From Parcubacteria group bacterium Athens0714_26 (GTDB taxonomy: Bacteria; Patescibacteriota; Minisyncoccia; UBA6257; 02-FULL-45-10c), in contig VMGU01000039.1 in assembly GCA_007376745.1 (NCBI GenBank), positions 1 through 7,321 on the forward strand: a stretch of 7,321 nucleotides of DNA. Reading direction: 5' to 3'. Of this stretch, positions 1 to 5,013 are shown in pieces. Position numbers and translations under genes: made by a program. The notes below the pieces were generated by a model. It was not told the DNA's origin and did not search any database. It was given only the letters and a program-made list of their open reading frames with translations. Numbering within the stretch: position 1 is the first letter of the stretch; the number at the start of each line of letters is the position of its first letter.

Positions 1-1
1 T

Positions 2-496
2 GCGGCAGGAGCTTTGCCTACAGAAACTTATACTTTGGATTTCAAAGCAGGCGAGCAAACAATGATATTAGCTCAAGGCGTTCCTTTAAACCAGATACCC
101 AACCAAGGTTATGGTGTTGCTGTATCAACCACTGGCACTATAAACTCGTTTATTCCAGTAGCTATAGACATCAAACCTGGCAGTTATCCCAATAGTATAA
201 ATTTAGGTTCTAATGGGGTCGTGCCCGTGGCTATTTTAGGTTCTGCGACATTCGATGTTAGGCAAATAGATCCTCGATCTATTAAATTTGTAAGTGCTTC
301 TGTAAAATTAAAAAATAACGGCCAGCCGATGGTTAGTTACGAAGATGTTAACAGTGACTCATTCATCGATATCGTTGCTCACGTCATTATCAAGGACTTG
401 CAGTTGACGCCAACTGATACTAAAGCAAATTTAGAAGGGAAGTTGATTGATGGAACCATAATTAAAGGTTCGGATTCTATTCGTATCGTGCCATAA
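2..496 (+). CDS. C-terminal part of a secreted protein with an IDIKPGS-type domain (5' partial)
   Basis: The reading frame is open from the first bases, so the true start lies outside the window; the TTG at 14 is only an in-frame codon and not a likely start. 164 residues remain. Residues about 54-164 form a recognisable C-terminal domain: it opens with IDIKPGSYPNSINL, continues with GVVPVAILGS and a DVNSDSFID segment resembling a calcium-binding DxNxDxxxD loop, and closes with LIDGTIIKGSDSIRIVP. Such domains are known at the ends of exported proteins in several bacteria and archaea; their exact function is not established to my knowledge. No membrane segment is seen in the visible part. I infer an extracellular or cell-surface location. 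The next gene starts 10 bases downstream, suggesting co-transcription. The domain call is fairly secure; the function of the whole protein is unknown. Confidence 0.8.
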   Translation, partial: AAGALPTETYTLDFKAGEQTMILAQGVPLNQIPNQGYGVAVSTTGTINSFIPVAIDIKPGSYPNSINLGSNGVVPVAILGSATFDVRQIDPRSIKFVSASVKLKNNGQPMVSYEDVNSDSFIDIVAHVIIKDLQLTPTDTKANLEGKLIDGTIIKGSDSIRIVP

Positions 497-506
497 AACA
501 ATATTT

Positions 507-1063
507 ATGAATGTTATAAACAAAAAGGTGCTAATTATCACACTTATTGCAGTTGGTATTTTTGTCTTGATTGCAGGCTGGATGTTTAATAAAAAATTTA
601 ATCAAATAACACTAATGCAAAATTTGACTCAATCGCCTATCTCGTCCACCATCTCTTCCATTCCATCAGCACAGATTGTCAATATATCAGAAACTAAAAT
701 TTATCGTAATACAGAATTTGGTTTCGAGTTCCAATACCCAAAGGAATGGGAACTTGAAGAAAATTCATTTCATAGTCCGTTTAGCAAATTTAATTTACAA
801 GGGGATACGTCAGCAAAAGATTATAATCCTTTCAATTCGGCTTTTCTCGTTAATGTTGTAACTCCAGACTTTATAGAACGGCAATTCGCTGATTTGAAAA
901 GTGTCGCTCAAGAAATAAGAGTCGGAGGGATCGATGGGAAAAAATACAAATATAAAGAGCAATTTGCAGTGATTGCGGTCAATATCAGTTGATTCTTGGG
1001 ACAAGGCAAGAATATGAAGATATTTTCAACCAAATTCTCGCCACATTTAAGTTTATAAAATAA
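507..1063 (+). pseudogene. Membrane-anchored PsbP-like protein, frameshifted near its C-terminus
   Basis: The ATG at 507 opens a frame that ends at TGA 990-992 after 161 residues. Residues 8-27 are a hydrophobic segment preceded by lysines, typical of a single N-terminal anchor with the rest outside the membrane. A Ser/Thr/Pro-rich linker (about 41-58) leads to FGFEFQYPKEWEL (71-83), a signature resembling PsbP/Mog1-like domains. The natural end is in another frame: from about 968 to TAA 1061-1063 it reads SDCGQYQLILGTRQ and ends ILATFKFIK, the kind of ending expected for this family. One missing base between 956 and 976 explains this: before 956 the second frame has a stop at 953-955, and after 990 the first frame is closed. 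Restored, the protein would be about 185 residues. No slippery run lies in that interval, so a mutation or base-call error is more likely than recoding. The product may still be made in truncated form. Function unknown; probably an envelope protein. Confidence 0.65.
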
Positions 1064-1067
1064 TTTT

Positions 1068-1658
1068 ATGCAAACAACAGGAATTAAACAGAGTTTAATT
1101 ACTGCTCAATATAATCTTTCTTTTGATTCAACTAATGTTTCAAGTACCACTATTGAACTCTTTGATGAAATTCCGCCTGAAGCTGAAATTTACTTTGATT
1201 CCAACACTCAAAAATTAACTATCAAAGGAACAGACAATACAACCATTAACCCCGAAGTTTCCATTATTGCGGAGAATAAAAAGCAAATAACTCATCAGAT
1301 AAAAGATGAAGCCGGAAATATAACAAAGCTTTTCTTTGGAAAATTGAACCAGGAAGGGAAAGAAATCAAAGCTGAATTAAAATCTGTTCAGTACAATAAT
1401 AATCTAGCCATTGAGTTGCCTAAAACAGAATTGAAATACGAATGGTCGGTGGATAAAAACAGCGGAGAAATCAAACAACTTGAACAAAAAATAGAGGTAA
1501 AAGATGTGTTTGAAATGAAAGCGAAGTACAAGCGCGAAAAGAATGAAACAGAAATAAAAGTTAAAAAGAACGGCGAGAAAGAAACAAAACAAACACTGCT
1601 CGGGCTCGTAATTATTAAGTTAACCACCAAGTTAGGGGTATTGGGATTTGAGTATTAA
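1068..1658 (+). CDS. Hypothetical charged beta-rich (Ig-like) protein, possibly a fragment of a longer surface protein
   Basis: 196 residues. The ATG at 1068 is the only reasonable start, because an in-frame TAA lies 12 bases upstream. It follows the restored stop of the preceding gene by four T residues. I do not recognise a named family. What can be seen: no signal peptide, no membrane segment and no cysteine; alternating hydrophobic/polar stretches typical of beta strands; the segment IKDEAGNITKLFF (78-90), whose D-x-AGN pattern is common in bacterial Ig-like domains; and a second half rich in Lys and Glu (about 92-175) ending in LGLVIIKLTTKLGVLGFEY. The N-terminus (QYNLSFDSTNVSSTTIEL) reads as if it begins inside a beta domain, so this may be the surviving C-terminal part of a larger exported protein. 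The next gene begins one base after its stop. An extracellular role is inference from neighbours and composition; without a signal peptide, export is not shown. Confidence 0.6.
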   Translation: MQTTGIKQSLITAQYNLSFDSTNVSSTTIELFDEIPPEAEIYFDSNTQKLTIKGTDNTTINPEVSIIAENKKQITHQIKDEAGNITKLFFGKLNQEGKEIKAELKSVQYNNNLAIELPKTELKYEWSVDKNSGEIKQLEQKIEVKDVFEMKAKYKREKNETEIKVKKNGEKETKQTLLGLVIIKLTTKLGVLGFEY

Positions 1659-1659
1659 A

Positions 1660-2106
1660 ATGATTAACAAAAAGATTTTAATTTTAAGTGTTCTTTTTAT
1701 TGCTTTATTTGCCACTGTGGCAAGCGGGATTTATTTTGTTTTTTCAAAAAAATCAGATAGTCGGCAAGACAAGAATCAAAATCAAGTTACACGAAAAGAA
1801 TCTCCTCACAAAGAGTGCTTAGAAGAAAATGAAATGGTAGATTACGATCGCATCAGTTTAAATCCGGCAATCACTCAACCAAAAGAAAGTTCGCCGACGA
1901 TTTTTGTGAAAAATAAAAGTACTGGAAAAGTAATCAAGAGTTTTCAGATTGAAAATGTTCGAGATTCCGGATACCCCATAGAAATACATAAATGTGGTGT
2001 TTATTTCATCCAAGAGTTTAATTACAATCCCCAGAAGACCATACAAGAAGTTGGCTATCGAGAGGAGCTATGGAAATACGATTATGCTGGACAAAAAAAA
2101 TGTTGA
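1660..2106 (+). CDS. N-terminal part of a frameshifted membrane-anchored propeller-like protein
   Basis: I chose the ATG at 1660, one base after the preceding stop, rather than the TTG at 1648, which would overlap that gene and add only four residues. 148 residues to TGA 2104-2106. Residues 6-28 form a hydrophobic anchor after Asn-Lys-Lys, followed by a polar linker (about 29-52) and a soluble region with two cysteines (53 and 112). The frame stops abruptly after DYAGQKKC, while the downstream frame continues a smooth protein as MLILLAEKPKEF. The join lies in a run of eight A at 2093-2100; nine A, or a -1 shift there, would give one continuous 357-residue protein. Topology is probably N-in with the bulk outside. 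I do not know the function; strand-rich repeats in the second half suggest a beta-propeller-like fold. The N-terminus (INKKILIL) closely resembles that of the gene at 507 (INKKVLII). Confidence 0.65.
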   Translation: MINKKILILSVLFIALFATVASGIYFVFSKKSDSRQDKNQNQVTRKESPHKECLEENEMVDYDRISLNPAITQPKESSPTIFVKNKSTGKVIKSFQIENVRDSGYPIEIHKCGVYFIQEFNYNPQKTIQEVGYREELWKYDYAGQKKC

Positions 2107-2133
2107 TTCTTTTAGCAGAAAAACCAAAAGAAT
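2093..2133 (+). other. Frameshift site: A8 run followed by an inverted repeat
   Basis: Bases 2093-2100 are eight A, the longest homopolymer I could find in the window, read in frame as CAA AAA AAA TGT TGA. It contains the heptamer A AAA AAA in the correct phase for a -1 slip. ATTCTTTT at 2106-2113 is perfectly complementary to AAAAGAAT at 2126-2133, with a 12-base loop and five bases between run and stem, the spacing seen at known -1 sites such as dnaX. The stem has one G-C pair and seven A-U pairs, so it is weak. It marks the disruption for certain; active recoding is only a possibility. Confidence 0.4.
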
Positions 2134-2732
2134 TTATTGATTACTACAGCACAGATTTCCGTATTCCACTGAACGAGAAATACATTTCTCTAATTCGTGG
2201 TTATTTAGGTAAAGACAATTATGCAATCGTTATTAAAGACCTTCAAACCCTAAAAGATGTATTTACTTTTCCCATTCAAGAGATAGAAAAGCGTAACCCA
2301 GATATTGTGGGCGATATTGGTTTTAAAGACTGGTCTCGTAGCGGAAAATATTTTTGGTTAGATTTGGCTTATGGTGCAAATACATTGGGTTTCATTCGTA
2401 TAGATTCTCAAGATTGGAGTGTTGATTTGTTACCAGCCCCAAAAGATGTCTTAGGAGGTGACGCTCTGAACCTGGAGAATGGTTATATCACCGTCCATCC
2501 CGGCAATGTTTGGTTTGGGGTGTCCGAACTTGACCAAGAAGAACGGGCAAGGCGCCGTGCTCAAGACATCGGTACCGAGCTCTATATTGAAAATCTTTTC
2601 ACCAAAAAGCGTCAATTTGTCGCCTCAACCACAGAGCCGCTCTATTACTTCAAATCCAAATGGCTCTCCGACACCGAACTTCAATACGAGCTGCCAAACG
2701 GAGAGAAGAAAATTTACAAAATCAATGAATAG
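2100..2732 (+). CDS. C-terminal part of the frameshifted propeller-like protein
   Basis: Continues the protein begun at 1660 in the -1 frame. It is open back to an ATG at 2070, but bases 2070-2099 in this frame overlap the natural coding frame of the first half, and the GAGGAG at 2062-2067 is only two bases from that ATG, too close for normal use. If translated alone, the ATG at 2100, which overlaps the upstream TGA at 2104-2106, could be reached by termination-reinitiation, giving 210 residues. Visible repeats are short strand-turn-strand units such as DFRIPLNEKYISLIRG, DWSRSGKYFWLDLAYG and KWLSDTELQYELPNGEKKIY, resembling TolB/WD-type propeller blades; this is a fold impression only. No membrane segment and no recognised catalytic motif. 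It ends 61 bases before mreB. Likely outside the membrane if joined to the N-terminal anchor; as a separate protein it would stay in the cytoplasm, which suggests the two halves belong together. Confidence 0.65.
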   Translation: MLILLAEKPKEFIDYYSTDFRIPLNEKYISLIRGYLGKDNYAIVIKDLQTLKDVFTFPIQEIEKRNPDIVGDIGFKDWSRSGKYFWLDLAYGANTLGFIRIDSQDWSVDLLPAPKDVLGGDALNLENGYITVHPGNVWFGVSELDQEERARRRAQDIGTELYIENLFTKKRQFVASTTEPLYYFKSKWLSDTELQYELPNGEKKIYKINE

Positions 2733-2793
2733 TTTTAATCTATATCAGATAAAGAAATAGTAAAATAATACTACATTATGAATCTATCCTAAT
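2733..2793 (+). promoter_or_regulatory. Intergenic gap before mreB, candidate operon promoter
   Basis: This 61-base AT-rich stretch is the longest non-coding interval in the window and separates the accessory block from the mre operon. TAAAAT at 2761-2766 matches five of six positions of the -10 consensus and would give a leader of about 20 bases; no good -35 hexamer lies 16-18 bases upstream. TATCCT at 2785-2790 is a weaker alternative that would make the message nearly leaderless. I see no hairpin terminator for the upstream genes. The location argues for a promoter more than the motifs do. Confidence 0.25.
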
Positions 2794-3843
2794 ATGAAGT
2801 TATTAAATTATTTTTCAAAAAATATAGGAGTGGATTTGGGAACGGCGAATTCATTGGTGTATCTTGCCGGCAGAGGCATTGTTGTTTCCGAGCCGTCGGT
2901 TACTGCCATCAATAGCAAAACCGGTCAGATTTTAGCGGTGGGCGATGAAGCTAAAAAAATGATCGGCAGGACGCCGTCGCACATATCAGTCATCCGCCCG
3001 CTTATTAACGGAGTTATTTCTGATTTTGAGATGACGCAAGAAATGCTCCGTTACTTTTTTAAAAAAATTTCTACCTCAAAGCTCCCGTTTTTTAACTATA
3101 ATAGAGCAGTGATAGGGGTACCGAGTAATTTAACCGAGGTTGAAAGAAAGTCTGTTGAAGACGCTCTTATAGGCGCCGGCGTCAACAAGGCATATATTAT
3201 TGAAGAGCCTCTGGCGGCCGCTATTGGAGCTAGAATGCCGATTGATGAGCCTACTTCCAGTATGATAATTGATATTGGCGGAGGCACAACGGAGATAGCT
3301 ATTATTTCTATGGGGGGTATTGTTACGGCAAAAAGTATTAAGATTGCCGGCGATAAGCTTAGCGATGATATTATTAGGTTCATCCGTGAAGAATTCCGTT
3401 TGGCAATCGGGGAGCCTACGGCCGAAGAATTAAAAACTATAATTGGTTCGGCTTTGCCATTAGACCAGAAAGCCGATTTAATGATTAGAGGAAGAGATAT
3501 GGCAACAGGCTTGCCGAAAGAAATTTGCATTAAAGACACCCATATTCGCGCGGCAATTTCGCGTTCCCTTAAATCAATAATTGATTCTATAAGAGAAGTT
3601 ATTGAATTGACTCCTCCGGAGCTCGTGGGCGATATTTTAAAAAGAGGTATTTTTTTGTGCGGAGGAGGGAGTCTCTTAAGGGGTATTGATAAATTAATGG
3701 CGAGGGAGCTTATGGTTATGACGACCGTGGTGGACGATCCTTTAACTTGCGTGGTCAGAGGGACGGGGGCTGTCGCGGAAAATTTTAAAAAATATTCAAA
3801 ATTGGTTAATAATCCGTTAAGGCCAAAAGAGATAAAAATATAA
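2794..3843 (+). CDS. mreB: Rod shape-determining protein MreB
   Basis: Bacterial actin homologue that forms ATP-dependent filaments on the inner face of the cytoplasmic membrane and guides lateral-wall synthesis. 349 residues, near the usual family length. Actin-fold nucleotide motifs are in order: phosphate-1 IGVDLGTANSLVY (11-23), the conserved EEPLAAAIGA (137-146), phosphate-2 IIDIGGGTTEIAII (158-171), and the adenosine motif LCGGGSLLRGID (288-299). GRDMATGLPKEI (233-244) matches the conserved MreB GRDLxTGLPK segment. The short N-terminus MKLLNYFSKN, with hydrophobic and basic residues, could help membrane contact, as in other MreBs. The ATG at 2794 is the family-consistent start; no Shine-Dalgarno sequence precedes it. 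The stop TAA shares its last A with the ATG of mreC, so translation is probably coupled. The frame is intact through a T6A7 run at 3055-3067. First gene of mreBCD-mrdA. Confidence 0.97.
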   Translation: MKLLNYFSKNIGVDLGTANSLVYLAGRGIVVSEPSVTAINSKTGQILAVGDEAKKMIGRTPSHISVIRPLINGVISDFEMTQEMLRYFFKKISTSKLPFFNYNRAVIGVPSNLTEVERKSVEDALIGAGVNKAYIIEEPLAAAIGARMPIDEPTSSMIIDIGGGTTEIAIISMGGIVTAKSIKIAGDKLSDDIIRFIREEFRLAIGEPTAEELKTIIGSALPLDQKADLMIRGRDMATGLPKEICIKDTHIRAAISRSLKSIIDSIREVIELTPPELVGDILKRGIFLCGGGSLLRGIDKLMARELMVMTTVVDDPLTCVVRGTGAVAENFKKYSKLVNNPLRPKEIKI

Positions 3844-4544
3844 TGAAGTATGTTGTCGAGTTAATTATTATTTTGGCAGTCGTGGCTTCACTTTTTGGGG
3901 GCGGTTATTTTATTAAATTAAAGGACGCGGCGATCGATTTTTTATCATTAGGCAGGGCAAGTGAAAATAAATCCCAACAATTATTGCTTGAAAACGAGAG
4001 TTTAAAAGCAAAAATTTTATCTTTTCAGATTTCTGGCGGAGAGCCTTTTAAAAAATCAGGGCTCGATTATAAGCCGGCAAAAATTTATTCAACTTATCCT
4101 TTTAATCACCACGACCTTTTTACGATTAATTTAGGGAGCGATGACGGGATTTCGGTGTTTATGCCCGTAGCCGCGGCGATAGATGTTTTAATCGGTCAGG
4201 TTATTGAGGTTTATCCTAAATACAGCGTGGTCAGATCTATTTTTGACGTTAATTTTAAAACCGCCGTAAAAATTGGCGCGTCTCCAATTGACGCGTTGCT
4301 GGCGGGCGGGAATACGCCAATGATAACTATGATAAGTAAAAATAGCGATATTAAAAGCGGCGATTATGTTTATAACGCCGGTTTAGGTTTTCCATATGGG
4401 ATGAAAATCGGCAGTGTTGATAAAATATTAACTGATAACGCGAAAGATTTTTTTAAAAACGTCAGTTTAGGCACGGCTTATAATCCGAATGTCATAGGTG
4501 AAGTTTTGGTGATTACCAATTATAAAGTTTTATCCAATAAATAA
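3843..4544 (+). CDS. mreC: Rod shape-determining protein MreC
   Basis: Bitopic membrane protein that links cytoplasmic MreB with the periplasmic or extracellular cell-wall enzymes and activates PBP2 in the elongasome. 233 residues, somewhat shorter than the well-studied homologues (roughly 290-370). Residues 4-24 form the membrane anchor. About 40-62, with Leu spacing in QQLLLENESLKAKIL, is the short coiled coil expected for dimerisation. The remainder is the double beta-barrel region: INLGSDDGISVFMPVAA (95-111), IGQVIEVYPKYSVVRSI (117-133), and the highly typical GDYVYNAGLGFPYGMKIGSV (173-192). It starts at ATG 3843 in a TAATG overlap with mreB and ends four bases before mreD. No Shine-Dalgarno at the normal distance; an AGAG lies about 14 bases upstream of the start. 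Assignment rests on both motifs and operon position. Confidence 0.93.
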   Translation: MKYVVELIIILAVVASLFGGGYFIKLKDAAIDFLSLGRASENKSQQLLLENESLKAKILSFQISGGEPFKKSGLDYKPAKIYSTYPFNHHDLFTINLGSDDGISVFMPVAAAIDVLIGQVIEVYPKYSVVRSIFDVNFKTAVKIGASPIDALLAGGNTPMITMISKNSDIKSGDYVYNAGLGFPYGMKIGSVDKILTDNAKDFFKNVSLGTAYNPNVIGEVLVITNYKVLSNK

Positions 4545-4548
4545 TTTT

Positions 4549-5013
4549 ATGGGCAAGAGCTTTAATTTTTTAATCAGCATTTTATTGGTGCTGGCGGCGG
4601 CGCTAATCCAGAGCACCGATTTAATAAATTTTTATGGAGTTAAACCAAATTTAGTTTTGGTGATGGTTGCAGTGTTTTTGTTTTTTACCGATAATTTTTG
4701 GGAATACTTAGTGATATCTTTGGGCGGAATCGCGGCGCTTAAATTTGTTTCGGCATTTGAAAAAGAAAGCTTGGTTTTATTTATTTTGCTCGCGGCGGCT
4801 TATATATTTAAAAAATATTTGCTTCACAAATCGTTTATCCATATTTTGTTGCTGATAACTTTTTTGACCACGTTGTTTTACTTATTAATTAATTTTAATT
4901 TTATAATTTTAAATCCGTTAATTTTTATTTTAGAATTGGTTTATAATAATTTTATTGGGTTAGCGATATACTTATCGGCAAATTTTATTTATGAAAAAAC
5001 AAAGCCGCAATGA
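4549..5013 (+). CDS. mreD: Rod shape-determining protein MreD
   Basis: Polytopic inner-membrane protein of the elongasome, partner of MreC. 154 residues, very hydrophobic, with about five to six predicted membrane segments (roughly 5-22, 34-47, 52-68, 74-88, 97-115, 119-147). GVKPNLVLVMVAVFLFF (30-46) matches the conserved MreD pattern of a Pro-Asn/Asp before a Leu/Val-rich helix; MreD is otherwise poorly conserved, so operon position carries much of the weight. The start ATG at 4549 follows the mreC stop by four T residues and has no Shine-Dalgarno sequence. The TGA stop at 5011-5013 lies inside the beginning of the PBP2 gene, a 23-base overlap that suggests coupled translation. Length is close to the family norm (about 160-180). 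Confidence 0.88.
   Translation: MGKSFNFLISILLVLAAALIQSTDLINFYGVKPNLVLVMVAVFLFFTDNFWEYLVISLGGIAALKFVSAFEKESLVLFILLAAAYIFKKYLLHKSFIHILLLITFLTTLFYLLINFNFIILNPLIFILELVYNNFIGLAIYLSANFIYEKTKPQ

Noticed and set aside
1648..1659. TTG at 1648 as start of the propeller-like gene
   Set aside because: The ATG at 1660 sits directly before the INKK anchor, as in the related anchor at 507, and avoids overlap with the upstream gene.
2070..2102. ATG at 2070 with upstream GAGGAG as the true start of a separate gene
   Set aside because: Spacing is only two bases, and this stretch is already coding in the other frame as part of a continuous protein (REELWKYDYAG).
990..2106. Recoded TGA (glycine or tryptophan code) explaining both broken genes
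   Set aside because: Reading through TGA 990-992 does not give the expected C-terminus, which is in another frame, and after TGA 2104-2106 the frame meets TAG within a few codons. Other genes read well with TGA as stop.
2106..2133. Inverted repeat as a transcription terminator
   Set aside because: It lies inside a protein frame, is weak and A-U rich, and is not followed by a clear T-run.
3096..3539. Long reverse-strand open frame inside mreB
   Set aside because: It is the antisense shadow of a highly conserved mreB coding region, with low-complexity Ile/Ser-rich translation and no start context.
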